Shown: piece after piece, positions 18,581 through 28,983 of the stretch
How the letters are laid out: each line of letters opens with the position of its first letter
Numbering within the stretch: position 1 is the first letter of the stretch
Origin: Saccharomyces uvarum
Lineage: Eukaryota > Ascomycota > Saccharomycetes > Saccharomycetales > Saccharomycetaceae
Reading direction: 5' to 3'
Assembly: GCA_947243795.1 (NCBI GenBank)
Contig: OX365931.1
Span: forward strand, 620,001-684,000
DNA: 64,000 nucleotides
Notes under the pieces: model-generated
Seen by the model: only the letters and a program-made list of their open reading frames with translations
The model's database searches: none
What the model was told of the DNA's origin: nothing
Program-made: the position numbers and the translations under genes

Positions 18581-20351
18581 GCTGCTGCTGGGCCTGCTGC
18601 TGCTGTTGTTGCTGCTGCTGCTGCTGGGCCTGTGCTTGGGCTTGGGCCTGGGCTTGTGCTTGGGCTTGAGCCTGAGCCTGAGCTTGCGCATGCGCTTGTG
18701 CTTGTGCTTGTGCTTGAGCTTGTGCTTGTGCTTGTGCCTGGGCTTGTGCTTGTGCTTGTGCTTGGGCCTGGGCCTGGGCCTGGGCCTGGGCCTGAGCTTG
18801 CGCCTGTGCTTGTGCTTGCGCTTGTGCCTGGGCTTGCGCTTGTGCTTGTGCCTGGGCTTGTGCTTGTAATTGTGGAGAAGCTCCATTAGTGTACATTGTA
18901 GCAGAAGAGTTCGTTGGAGTTTGTTGAGCTGGATGTTGCTGTTGTTGTACCATTGAGGCAGCAGTGTTAGCAGGTTGAGCTGAAATCCTAGCATTCAAGG
19001 GATTTCCTTGATCGTTGGGTTGTAAAGTGGGCTGTAAAATCACTGGGGGTGGTGCGGGAGAAGCGTTTGAAGGAGCACCGTTTGATTTGTTACCTGGATT
19101 TTCCAGTTGTTTGGTTAAAGCCTCTAATCTTTCTCTGATGTGAATGTTATTTACATCTAATCTTGCAGCTTGTTTATAGGCGTCGAGGGCATCAGACAGT
19201 TGATTGTTGCAGGTTTCGTAAAGGGTACCCAAATCGTACCAAACTTCACTGATATAAGGATTCAATCTTATAGCCCTGGTGTAAGCGTCTAGAGCGTCCC
19301 TATATTGAGAGATTTGGTAGTATAAGACACCGATAGAACACCAGAAAATTGGGTTTCTTGAATCTCTATTGACGGCTTGTTGGAAGGCGTCATATGCAGC
19401 GGTGTAATCCGTTCTAATCATATGAACTCTGCCCAGATGGTACCATGTGGTGGCATCCGAAGGGTCGGCCTCCAAAGATTTTAGGAGATAATCCAATGCC
19501 TTTTGAGGGTCGTAGAACTGTACATTGCTCATACCGTAAAGACAGCCCAATTGCTGTAACACTTTAGCATGATGTTGATTTTGAGCCAAGACATGCTCGT
19601 ACGCCTCTTTGGCGCCCTGCCATTCACCCATGCTTTCCAGAACACTACCTAACTGAAACCATATGTCCCATTCCTGCAAGGGAGCGGGGGGCTGAGGTAG
19701 GATGTATCTGAAGCATTCCAGAGCCTGTGACCATTTACCCTGGTGTTTGTATATGATACCAAGTCTGAAGTAGATTTCGTTTGCCTTTTCGAAATGAGGG
19801 TCCAGTTCCAAGACTTTGGCAAAGGCTTCCTCGGCATAATCCAGGGAACCGTATCTGTCATAAAGAATACCGATCCCGTGCCATAATTTCGGTACGTTGG
19901 GGTTGCTGAGGTGGTATAGCGCTTGTTGGTAGGCATTGTAAGCTCTTTGCAAGTCGTCCAGCATCAAATAACAATGGCCCAGGGTAGCCCATACGTCCGA
20001 TAGTTCAGGGTTAACCAGCAAAGCCCTTTCGTAGAGTTCTGCGGCCCTTTGGAACATGTCTCTGGAACGGTATAGGTGAGCCAGTGAGGTCAGCGCCTTC
20101 GCGGAAGAGGGATTGAATTGTAAAGTGGCGTCATACGCCATTGCAGCCCGATCACCATCACCAAGAGTCTCTGCCAAGGAAGCTATAGACAGCCATGTTT
20201 CTGCAGTTGATTGTGTTAATGGGTCCAGCGGCTGTTGGGGGACTGCGGCCTGCTGTTGTTGTACCTGTTGCTGCTGCTGTTGTACCTGTTGCTGTTGCTG
20301 TTGCTGCTGAGCGGGCTGCTCCATTATTGTTTGTTCACCGCCCGGATTCAT
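17340..20351 (-). CDS. CYC8: Cyc8/Ssn6, general transcriptional corepressor
   Basis: Cyc8 with Tup1 forms the corepressor recruited by Mig1, alpha2, Rox1, Sko1 and others to glucose-, mating-type-, hypoxia- and stress-controlled genes. After an N-terminal Gln tract, residues about 45-400 hold ten tetratricopeptide repeats (for example AYNAYQQALYHLSNPNVPKL, and later DALDAYTRAIRLNPYISEVW), which bind Tup1 and the DNA-binding partners. The middle is a very long QA dipeptide array followed by polyQ (18469-18868). The C-terminal 300 residues are acidic and Ser/Thr/Pro rich. It is 1003 residues against 966 in S. cerevisiae; the low-complexity tract accounts for the likely difference. It converges with SUS1 and diverges from RAD16. 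Confidence 0.97.
18469..18868 (-). repeat. QA/Q-coding microsatellite in CYC8
   Basis: About 400 bp of near-hexanucleotide repeats. On the coding strand CAR-GCN units encode about 40 Gln-Ala pairs, broken by one His-Ala, then CAR runs encode polyQ with rare Ala. Synonymous variation (CAA/CAG, GCC/GCA) is mixed along the array. This region yields spurious long frames of Leu and Val/Ala on the other strand. Confidence 0.95.
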
Positions 20352-21821
20352 TTTTACTTTTTTTACCAGTGTTCGTGGTTGCTGCTGGTGTAGTACTAGT
20401 TTATAGGCTTATAACAGTGGGGGAAAGAGAAAGATATAGGGAAAAGAGGTAGTGGAAGTGCGCCTCTAGTTCAGAAATGAGTGACGTTGTCTTGTTTGCC
20501 TTGTTGTTTCTTGTTTTCTCAATTGAACTCCTGACGTTGTTTGCAAAAAAACAAAAAACAAAAAAAACAAGAAAAAGAAAAAAATGCGCTTTTGCTTTGA
20601 TAATCGGAAGGGAAAGAACGACCAACCGACCGAAGAAAAGAAAAATAAAACAAAAAGAACCTTGTTAAAATCGGATAGGGGAAGACGCCAAAAAAAGATG
20701 GAGTACAGTACGCGAGAGAGCGGTGGCTAGCGACGGGAGTAGCAACGATCGGGGAAAGAGAAGGGAGGGGGGCGGAAGCCAGTGCGGGAGAGAAAACAGC
20801 TAGCGCCGATACGGTGACCGTGCGATACGAGACGGACGGGGACGGGCCGTTTTGTAGTACGGTACGGCACGGTACGAGATGACACGGCATGTCATGGCAT
20901 GGAATTGCACGCTAAGGCAATTGTCATGTTCTGTTCTGTTGCATTGGCGTTGGAAAACGCACACGCAAAAGAGGTGCGGAACAACAAAGTAAGGGCAGAA
21001 CAAAGCGCGTGAGGGAAAATAAGCTTTTTCCGAGTGCCCTGAGTGGTGCACGAAAAAGTAAAAAAAAAAAAAAGAGGAGTGAGCGAACGAGCGAGTGACG
21101 TCGGTGCCGAGAACTGACTCAGCCGAGTCGAGCGAGAGTCCGCTGACTCGTTGCATCTATCACGGGCGACGGTCTCGGCTTCGTCGCCCGTCACCGGCGA
21201 CGAAGCCTGGAATCGACCAGCCGCCGACTGTGGTGTGTTTGCCGCCCAACTTCTTCTCCTCATGATTGCTTGTGTGTAGTATAATTTGTTTCGTTCGTTG
21301 GAACTAGTAGACGTGAGGTAGTTCCATATTGGCTAGGTTTTGTGTGTGAGTTTGGGTTGTCGTTTGACTCTTAGAATGTTGGAAATGTGAGCTATCATGC
21401 CTAAACCTTAAACATAACTTCTCTCACAATAACAGATACCGTAAGACAGGTTAAAGTAGCAGGATGCTCGCTACTCGCGCGATCTCTCCCGTCGACGCCA
21501 CCAGCGGCAATCGCATATGACAGCGCCCTTCCACCACCTGCCTTTTTTCTTTTCCTTCTTTCCCTCCTTAGCGTAACCAGGGAAACCGCCGGAGCTTCCG
21601 CCTTGCTTTTTCCCCCTGTCGCTCCGTTTCTTTTCTTTCCCTTTTTCCTTTCTTTTTTTATTTTTTCAGGCTTCGGGTTAACACCGTAAGAGAGGAATAT
21701 ATAGCACCTTTTATGACTTAGGCATTAATGGCACTACACTGTGGTGCAGTATATTTTGTACTATGTTAATAGTTTTGAGTAGGCTTGGTCGTGTAGGTAG
21801 AGTGCCAGCAAAAAAAAAGTG
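20352..21821. promoter_or_regulatory. CYC8-RAD16 divergent region, 1.47 kb, with competing hairpins
   Basis: This is the longest gene-free stretch here and its composition is unusual: repeats of ACGG/GTACGG motifs at 20815-20925 and GAGTC/GACTC motifs at 21090-21155. It holds a Gcn4-type TGACTCA (21115-21121) and a GTGACGTC element near 21095. A perfect 12 bp stem (21177-21188 with 21196-21207, 7 nt loop) overlaps a competing 9 bp stem (21162-21170 with 21183-21191). A TATA-like TATATA lies near 21697 for RAD16. A 63-codon frame at 20477-20668 is noted in the findings. The region corresponds to the place of a dubious ORF in S. cerevisiae; I do not call one here. Confidence 0.55.
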
Positions 21822-24191
21822 ATGCAAGAAGGTGGTTTCATTCGTAGAAGACGTACAAGAAGTACCAAGAAAAATGTTAACTATAACGAACTAAGCGACG
21901 ATGATGCAGGTGTGAAAAATTCAAAATCTTTGGATCTGAAAAGGGAGAGGGAAGACATAATAAACATCCAAGACGTCGAATATCTCGATGATGCCACGCT
22001 GGTAAAGACTTCCGACGAGGGCGACGAGAACCGCATCATAGATCTGACGGCTTCTGATAAAGAACGGACCGCCACAGATGATGATATATACTTGATTAAG
22101 AGTGAAGACGATAAGATAATAGAACCCAAGAACGAGCTAGACGCCTCTGATGACGATGAGCCCCTAACGAAAAAAAGGAAACCCGCCAGCAAAAGGAAGA
22201 AAAAACCCACCACCAAAAGAAAGCCACCGAAAGTGACTCCATATGAAAGGAACACTTTGCGGTTATACGAAAATCATCCTGAACTGAAAGATGTCTTTTC
22301 AATTTTGAAAGAAGCACCCCCCTACGTAGCCCAAAGGTCGGAGCAACCCGACGGTATGACCATCAAACTGCTGCCCTTTCAACTGGAAGGGCTTCGTTGG
22401 CTTATATCCCAAGAGGAAAGCATCTACGCAGGCGGTGTCTTGGCAGACGAAATGGGTATGGGTAAGACTATTCAAACCATCGCCTTGTTAATGAACGACC
22501 TGACAAAGTCTCCCTCTCTAGTGGTCGCACCAACTGTGGCGCTGATGCAGTGGAAAAACGAAATAGAGCAACACACCAAGGGACAACTGAGGATTTACAT
22601 CTACCACGGTGCCTCGAAGGCCACCAACATCAAAGACCTAAAGGACTACGACGTTATACTGACCACTTACGCAGTCTTGGAATCTGTATTCAGAAAGCAA
22701 AACTACGGATTTAAAAGGAAAAATGGCCTTTTCAAGCAACCTTCCGTCTTGCATAATATCGACTTTTACAGAGTCATTCTGGATGAAGCGCACAATATCA
22801 AAGATAGACAAAGTAACACCGCCAGAGCAGTGAACAGTTTGAAAACTCAGAAACGATGGTGCCTATCGGGTACCCCCTTACAGAATAGAATCGGTGAAAT
22901 GTATTCTCTGATCAGATTTCTGAACATCAACCCTTTCACAAAATACTTTTGCACCAAATGTGACTGTGCCTCGAAGGACTGGAAATTTACGGATCGCATG
23001 CATTGTGACCACTGTAACCATGTAATCATGCAACATACCAATTTTTTTAACCATTTCATGCTGAAAAACATCCAGAAGTTCGGTGTAGAGGGCCCTGGTT
23101 TGGAATCTTTCAAAAACATCCAAACACTGTTGAAGAACATCATGCTCAGAAGAACCAAAGTTGAGAGAGCAGATGATTTAGGCCTACCTCCCAGAATCGT
23201 CACTGTGAGGAGAGATTTCTTCAACGAAGAAGAAAAGGATCTCTACAGAAGTTTGTATTCTGATATCAAGAGAAAGTATAATTCATTTGTCGAGGAAGGT
23301 GTCGTTCTTAACAATTATGCGAACATTTTCACTTTGATCACAAGAATGAGGCAACTGGCGGATCATCCCGATCTAGTATTAAAAAGATTAAAAAACTCCT
23401 CCAACGACGATCTCGGTGTCGTAATCTGTCAGTTATGTAACGACGAAGCTGAAGAACCCATTGAATCTAAATGTCACCACAAATTTTGTCGCTTATGCAT
23501 TAAAGAATACGTGGAATCTTACATGGAAAACAACAATAAACTAACTTGCCCTGTTTGCCACATCGGTCTCAGTATCGATTTATCTCAACCAGCTCTGGAA
23601 GTAGACCTGGAATCCTTCAAGAAACAAAGTATTGTGAGTCGGTTAAACATGAACGGCAAGTGGCAATCATCAACAAAAATCGAAGCGTTGGTGGAAGAAT
23701 TATACAAATTGAGAAGCAACAAAAGAACAATAAAATCCATTGTATTCTCCCAGTTTACAAGTATGTTAGATCTAGTGGAATGGAGATTGAAAAGAGCTGG
23801 GTTTCAGACAGTAAAACTTCAAGGCAGTATGTCTCCGACGCAAAGAGATGAAACAATCAAGTACTTTATGAACAATATTCAATGCGAGGTTTTCCTGGTA
23901 AGTTTGAAAGCCGGTGGTGTGGCCTTAAACCTTTGTGAAGCTTCTCAAGTATTTATTTTGGATCCATGGTGGAATCCTAGTGTAGAATGGCAAAGTGGTG
24001 ATAGAGTTCATAGAATTGGTCAGTACCGGCCTGTTAAGATTACCAGGTTTTGCATTGAAGATAGTATAGAAGCAAGAATTATTGAACTACAAGAAAAAAA
24101 GGCGAATATGATTCATGCAACAATTAACCAAGATGAAGCCGCAATCGGTAGACTTACCCCAGCAGATCTACAGTTCTTGTTCAATAATTAA
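21822..24191 (+). CDS. RAD16: Rad16, SNF2-family ATPase of global genome repair
   Basis: Rad16 forms the NEF4 complex with Rad7. It translocates on DNA to find lesions in non-transcribed DNA for nucleotide excision repair, and with Elc1/Cul3 acts as a ubiquitin ligase. The N-terminal 150 residues are acidic and then Lys rich. The helicase motifs are [10 protein letters not shown] (207-216), DEAH (321-324) and the C-terminal [26 protein letters not shown] and DRVHRIGQ. Inserted between the lobes are a CxxC cluster ([20 protein letters not shown]) and a RING finger starting at C536 ([11 protein letters not shown]...CPVC). The protein is 789 residues from this ATG; a GTG just before it is not used. 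Confidence 0.97.
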   Translation: MQEGGFIRRRRTRSTKKNVNYNELSDDDAGVKNSKSLDLKREREDIINIQDVEYLDDATLVKTSDEGDENRIIDLTASDKERTATDDDIYLIKSEDDKIIEPKNELDASDDDEPLTKKRKPASKRKKKPTTKRKPPKVTPYERNTLRLYENHPELKDVFSILKEAPPYVAQRSEQPDGMTIKLLPFQLEGLRWLISQEESIYAGGVLADEMGMGKTIQTIALLMNDLTKSPSLVVAPTVALMQWKNEIEQHTKGQLRIYIYHGASKATNIKDLKDYDVILTTYAVLESVFRKQNYGFKRKNGLFKQPSVLHNIDFYRVILDEAHNIKDRQSNTARAVNSLKTQKRWCLSGTPLQNRIGEMYSLIRFLNINPFTKYFCTKCDCASKDWKFTDRMHCDHCNHVIMQHTNFFNHFMLKNIQKFGVEGPGLESFKNIQTLLKNIMLRRTKVERADDLGLPPRIVTVRRDFFNEEEKDLYRSLYSDIKRKYNSFVEEGVVLNNYANIFTLITRMRQLADHPDLVLKRLKNSSNDDLGVVICQLCNDEAEEPIESKCHHKFCRLCIKEYVESYMENNNKLTCPVCHIGLSIDLSQPALEVDLESFKKQSIVSRLNMNGKWQSSTKIEALVEELYKLRSNKRTIKSIVFSQFTSMLDLVEWRLKRAGFQTVKLQGSMSPTQRDETIKYFMNNIQCEVFLVSLKAGGVALNLCEASQVFILDPWWNPSVEWQSGDRVHRIGQYRPVKITRFCIEDSIEARIIELQEKKANMIHATINQDEAAIGRLTPADLQFLFNN

Positions 24192-24338
24192 TACGTACCC
24201 TCCTATTTGTTTAATTTTTATGTCTTCCCATGAGTCTAAAAATGAAGGCAATCTAACTCTTTTTTTATTTATTATTTCAACTTCTCACTCGCATTGTTTA
24301 TTGTACTTTAAATGATATATTTTATATAATGTTCGTTA

Positions 24339-27300
24339 TTAAGCGGCTGCAGAACTTCCACGTGCACCAGCCCCTGAAGCGACCAGGCTCATTTGTGCTT
24401 GAGTTAGTTCTATACTTGGCAGTGGAATTTTGTCATTGTGAGTTGGTGGAGGTAAAAATCCAACTTTGTTTAAAAATGCAATGTAAATACCAACATTTTC
24501 CGATGTGACTCCCATCCCATTAGACCAATCAACACCTGTCCATGAAATGTCTTTTTTCAAAGATACCACAGCGTTTCTATCGTCCAATTCCGGAGCCTTG
24601 GTGCTTTGAGGCAGGTTGTCCAAGACCATGTGTAACAAAGGATACAACGCATTATCTTCATTTCTGTCAATAACAGATGCTTCCAGCGTCTTTTTCCAGT
24701 CAGAATAGTTTTCAACATCAACATCGTAACCATAATCGTGCAGAGTATATAAGTAATCTTTGAATAAGATTCTTGGATGACCTGTCACTTGTGCCACGGC
24801 CAATTCATTCTCCTTTGGCGGATTCAAAGAAGTGGCAACGACAACACGAGCCACATGATCTACTGGAACCATATTTACGGTATTGCTGATGTCTGGAATC
24901 TTGCCCAATTGAACTGAACCTTTCAAAAATCTCAATAAGAAATCATCTGTGTTTGAGGAACCGTTTGCAGATGCGCCTGTTACGTAACCTGGCCTGACAA
25001 TACATCCACGTAGCCCCCTTTCACCTGCGCGTCTAATGATGTATTCTGCAGCCCATTTAGATTGACCATATCCACCACCGAGACCACTTGCAGATTCCAT
25101 CAAATCATCCGATTCTAAAATACCTGATTTTCCTTGACTGACAAGTTTATCTGAAAGACTGTAGAAATACTCAGTATCAAGTGTGGAAGTGGAAGAAACA
25201 AAGTCAAAAAACTTTGGCTTACCAACGGCCGCCAAATTCATCACATTAATCGTCGAAATGACATTAGCATCCCTTAGTTTGGCGTATGGATAAACCCAGT
25301 GAACTAAAGCACCATTATGAATAATTACGTCAACTGTGTTTGCCAAATCTGTCCATTTCTCATTGGAAAGGCCGAATTGTCTTTTTGATAAATCACCTAA
25401 CACAATTTCAATACTGGAGGCAAATTTGTTATTCCAAGTTCCATATGTGACACCTGCTTTCTGTAATCTTTCGAATGCTGATTTCTCATCTTTAGCCCTC
25501 ACGTGAGCTAAAACTCTGAAGTTATAATTCTTTGGAGAACGGTTCAACAAATCTGCTAGGATATAAGAACCTAAGAATCCAGTTACACCAGTTACAAACA
25601 CATTAATGGTGGTTTTACCCTTAGCACTATTAGATTCAATAAAAGATTCACGTGATGGATAAGAGCTTGGTAGAGTTTCAACTAATTTTTTAGCATCTTT
25701 TGAATAATCCGCAGTAACGGTTGCCTTGGGTTCTATTTGAGACGATCCATCAGACGTTTTGATTCTATTAATTTCTGCAGCAAAAGCCCTTATAGTTGGA
25801 TATTTGAAAATTGTCCCCAATGGTAAATCAATCTGCAGCTTTTTCTTCAAGGTGAAAATCATCTTGGTGGCCAAGATAGAATGGCCACCCAAGTCGAAAA
25901 AGGAATCATCAGGTGATACAGAAGCTGGCTTGGTAGGCAATATTCCTAACCACAAGTCTCTAATTTTACGTTCTACATCGGTAAATTCAGAGTCATCAAT
26001 TTCAGAAACTGTGTTCTCTGCAACCGAATTTAGTTGTTTGAGCGTTGGGAATTGAAGTTTGGGCTTGTCAACTTTACCATTTGGATTCAATGGTAGACTA
26101 TCCATGACAACAATTAGGGAAGGCATAGCGTAACTGGCCAGTCTTTTCTTTAAGAAAGTCTTGATATCCTTGGACAACAGATGATAACCAACTAAGCCTT
26201 TAACTATTGGGTCAGATGCAACTTGGCTTGGAATCTCGCTTTGGAATTTAGACAGTTCTTCTGGTTTATCGAACCTTGGGACCATAAACGTAATCAAGGT
26301 TGGTTCATCATCCGCATTTTTGCGAACTAAAGTGATATTTTCTCTCACTAAGGGGTGTTGAGAGATATGCGTATCTATTTCTCCTAGTTCAATTCTAAAT
26401 CCACGAATTTTAACTTGATCATCAGCTCTGCCGCAACATTCACAGTCACCGTTTGATAGATAACGACCCAAGTCACCGGTTCTGTATAATCTATCTCTTG
26501 GGCCCAACCAGAATTGTCTCCAAGGTTCACCACTATTCTTATCTAGGTAGTTCCAGTGGTTTTTCTCAACAAACCAGTTGTCCACAAATTTTTCCTTATT
26601 CAAGTCTGGCAAACCTCTATAACCTTCAGCTAGACCACCAGCACGAACATAAATTTCACCAATTTCACCAATACCACATATTTGAGTACGATCGTTCCTG
26701 TTGACAACTAATAATTGGACATTTAACATACCTTTACCTGCAGGCATAACATCCTTTAATTTCTTTAAAAAGTTTGGATCATCGTTCTTTGATTTGACTT
26801 CAAAATAGGAAACGGCACGCTGTGTTTCAGTAGTACCGTACATATTAACAATACGGCAATTTTCAGCCAAAGTCTGTAATCTTAAACAATCACGTTTTGT
26901 CAAAATGTCACCTACAAAAAAGGCGTGATGCAATTTGGGGAACACAGTTGTTGCCTGAGCAGTAAGCAATTGGCCCATGGCTGGTGTCAAGTGTGTCACA
27001 GTACAACCGTACTTACCCATCCATTCAGCTAAACGACCTGGTGTACCTATATCGTCTTGCGTAGGAACGTATAATTGGGCACCTAAAAATAATGGGGTAA
27101 ACATGTCTCTTTGGATTGGATCATGTGCAATACCACTCAACATTGTAAACTTATCATTTTCTGATAGGTTGAACTGCTTGGACATCCAACTGAAATAGTA
27201 AGCCAAGGAGAAATGTCTTCCAAGAACACCTTTAGGAATACCTTCAGAGCCTGAAGTAAAGGACAATGTTGGGTTAGAGTCTGGGCCCACCACCACACCT

Positions 27301-28517
27301 GATCGGGTGTCCTTTAAATGTTCGTATGCGGCCAAAACATCTCCACTCTCATCCAATTTTCCACCTTCAATGGCACCATTCTCTTGAATAGCAATAGAGT
27401 CAATTCTAGACACGATGTCCAGTTCATCCTTGATGTAGTCCTCCACGAATTGGTCTAATTGACCAGCACTTCTAATAACAATTAACCCACGGGGTTTAGC
27501 CACACCTAAGTAAACTGTTTGTCTAGCTGGGGGGTATGCAGGGTCAATGACAGAGAAAGTAGCACCAGCTTTCAAGACACCCATCACACATACCATTAAA
27601 TCGACACCTCTTGAAGAATAAATCATCACAACATCGCCTCTTTTGATGCCTGTCTCGATTAAGTAGTGAGCAACTATATTAGAAGTGCGGTTGATATCTT
27701 GATAAGTAAAAGAGCGCGACTTGTCTGAATTTAATGCTGGTGTTTCTACCACACAAGTTCTTTCTGGGAAGGCTTCAGCGTTATCTTGGAAAATATCATG
27801 AATACAGCCTACAAAATCGCACCAACCCAAGTCCTTTTTTGGGTCAGGTAAACAGCTTTTAGAAGATGCAGTGATCAAAGATATCTTAGTTATGCAAACG
27901 GATGGGTTACTCAGCGCAGCAGTCAAGTACTGGGTGAATTGGTCCGCAATAACGCTTACTCTATCATTTGTATACAGCAAGCTGTTGTAAATCAGGTTTA
28001 CGACATGTGTATTATTGCTGGTTTCTAAATTCAAAGCAAAGTCCACTAAGTGGTGTTTAAATTGGTCTAGTTTGAAATCCTGGTTCTCTAAAACAGCCAA
28101 ACGGAATAATTGAGGTGTTCTCTCCAAATCTTGGTTACTTTGAATTTTCTCAGCCAAATCATCGAAAGAGAAATCTGCTTCAACGGACTCGAGCTGACTT
28201 AACTCATCGGTTATAGTGGAGTACAACTCATTAAACGATAATTCTGGCTGAATGTTAAATCTTAATACCTTGTTGTTGGCAATGTAGAGAACAATGTCAT
28301 CATCACCAGTTACTCTATATATCAAGGCAGCCCATACACTTAGAGCGACAACGTATTTGTTGAAAAAGCCATCATGAGGTACATCGAGTTGAGGAACTTG
28401 TAGGGAATATGTAGCCTGCTTTGTATAAGGCTCTTGTTGTGGGCGTAAAAAATCATGTGGTAACACTGAGAGGGTTGGATTATCCAATTTCTCTGTCCAA
28501 ACGTTTTCGTTAGTCAT
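24339..28517 (-). CDS. LYS2: Lys2, alpha-aminoadipate reductase
   Basis: Lys2 reduces L-2-aminoadipate to its semialdehyde using ATP and NADPH, a key step of fungal lysine synthesis. It is built like a short nonribosomal peptide synthetase. A condensation-like N-terminus is followed by an adenylation domain (LSFTSGSEGIPKG, NMYGTTETQRA, YRTGDLGRYL), then a carrier domain with DLGGHSILAT whose Ser880 takes the phosphopantetheine arm from Lys5. A C-terminal reductase with the NADPH-binding motif FVTGVTGFLGSYILADLL follows. All 1392 residues are present, as in S. cerevisiae. It converges with RAD16. Upstream sites fit general (Gcn4) and specific (Lys14) control. Confidence 0.98.
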   Translation of the reverse strand: MTNENVWTEKLDNPTLSVLPHDFLRPQQEPYTKQATYSLQVPQLDVPHDGFFNKYVVALSVWAALIYRVTGDDDIVLYIANNKVLRFNIQPELSFNELYSTITDELSQLESVEADFSFDDLAEKIQSNQDLERTPQLFRLAVLENQDFKLDQFKHHLVDFALNLETSNNTHVVNLIYNSLLYTNDRVSVIADQFTQYLTAALSNPSVCITKISLITASSKSCLPDPKKDLGWCDFVGCIHDIFQDNAEAFPERTCVVETPALNSDKSRSFTYQDINRTSNIVAHYLIETGIKRGDVVMIYSSRGVDLMVCVMGVLKAGATFSVIDPAYPPARQTVYLGVAKPRGLIVIRSAGQLDQFVEDYIKDELDIVSRIDSIAIQENGAIEGGKLDESGDVLAAYEHLKDTRSGVVVGPDSNPTLSFTSGSEGIPKGVLGRHFSLAYYFSWMSKQFNLSENDKFTMLSGIAHDPIQRDMFTPLFLGAQLYVPTQDDIGTPGRLAEWMGKYGCTVTHLTPAMGQLLTAQATTVFPKLHHAFFVGDILTKRDCLRLQTLAENCRIVNMYGTTETQRAVSYFEVKSKNDDPNFLKKLKDVMPAGKGMLNVQLLVVNRNDRTQICGIGEIGEIYVRAGGLAEGYRGLPDLNKEKFVDNWFVEKNHWNYLDKNSGEPWRQFWLGPRDRLYRTGDLGRYLSNGDCECCGRADDQVKIRGFRIELGEIDTHISQHPLVRENITLVRKNADDEPTLITFMVPRFDKPEELSKFQSEIPSQVASDPIVKGLVGYHLLSKDIKTFLKKRLASYAMPSLIVVMDSLPLNPNGKVDKPKLQFPTLKQLNSVAENTVSEIDDSEFTDVERKIRDLWLGILPTKPASVSPDDSFFDLGGHSILATKMIFTLKKKLQIDLPLGTIFKYPTIRAFAAEINRIKTSDGSSQIEPKATVTADYSKDAKKLVETLPSSYPSRESFIESNSAKGKTTINVFVTGVTGFLGSYILADLLNRSPKNYNFRVLAHVRAKDEKSAFERLQKAGVTYGTWNNKFASSIEIVLGDLSKRQFGLSNEKWTDLANTVDVIIHNGALVHWVYPYAKLRDANVISTINVMNLAAVGKPKFFDFVSSTSTLDTEYFYSLSDKLVSQGKSGILESDDLMESASGLGGGYGQSKWAAEYIIRRAGERGLRGCIVRPGYVTGASANGSSNTDDFLLRFLKGSVQLGKIPDISNTVNMVPVDHVARVVVATSLNPPKENELAVAQVTGHPRILFKDYLYTLHDYGYDVDVENYSDWKKTLEASVIDRNEDNALYPLLHMVLDNLPQSTKAPELDDRNAVVSLKKDISWTGVDWSNGMGVTSENVGIYIAFLNKVGFLPPPTHNDKIPLPSIELTQAQMSLVASGAGARGSSAAA

Positions 28518-28983
28518 TATTCAGTAACTTCGGAGCGAGGTTTTTATATATTTAGTGTTCTTGCCAGAGGCACAAGAGAAGATGTATGTATAGTGGAATA
28601 TTATCCTATTAACTGCTTGCCACTTATATATCTTGACCTGCTTCCAACCTGTTTTAAAGCGTACGTATTACCTGAATATAGTCAAGCTTAATGGTGCTCC
28701 AACACTGAGTCACACGTGAAAAACCGCCGGAATTTTCTTGGACCAGGCTAAAACGGAATTCCGCCGGCAAAAAAGTCAGACAGTTTTCCTCAGTAAAATT
28801 GCAGCGTTTTTCTAAAAGAGTCAGTAAAAGTAGAGATCATGAGACCAGTCATTATAGAAAAGAATATAGATGTAGCAAACGAAAACGCATATATACAAAT
28901 ATATATAGAAGTATCAGTAAAACAATGATAGTTGGAGGAAAAACATAACATAGGTTAGGAATAACTAACCTGTGTTTCTCCAC
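28518..28983. promoter_or_regulatory. LYS2 promoter with Gcn4, E-box and Lys14-like sites
   Basis: This gap holds the LYS2 promoter and the TKL2 3' end. Sites are a full Gcn4 consensus TGAGTCA (28706-28712) directly followed by the E-box CACGTG (28713-28718), and two 8-of-9 matches to the Lys14 motif TCCRNYGGA: ACCGCCGGA (28723-28731, read on the other strand) and TCCGCCGGC (28760-28768). The palindrome CGGAATTCCG lies at 28754-28763. TATA candidates on the LYS2 strand are at 28624-28631 and 28543-28550; the nearer one leaves too little room for a normal leader. Confidence 0.7.

Noticed and set aside
18404-18889. Plus-strand frames of almost pure Leu or Val/Ala
   Set aside because: They are readings of the CYC8 Q/QA repeat in other frames, not proteins.
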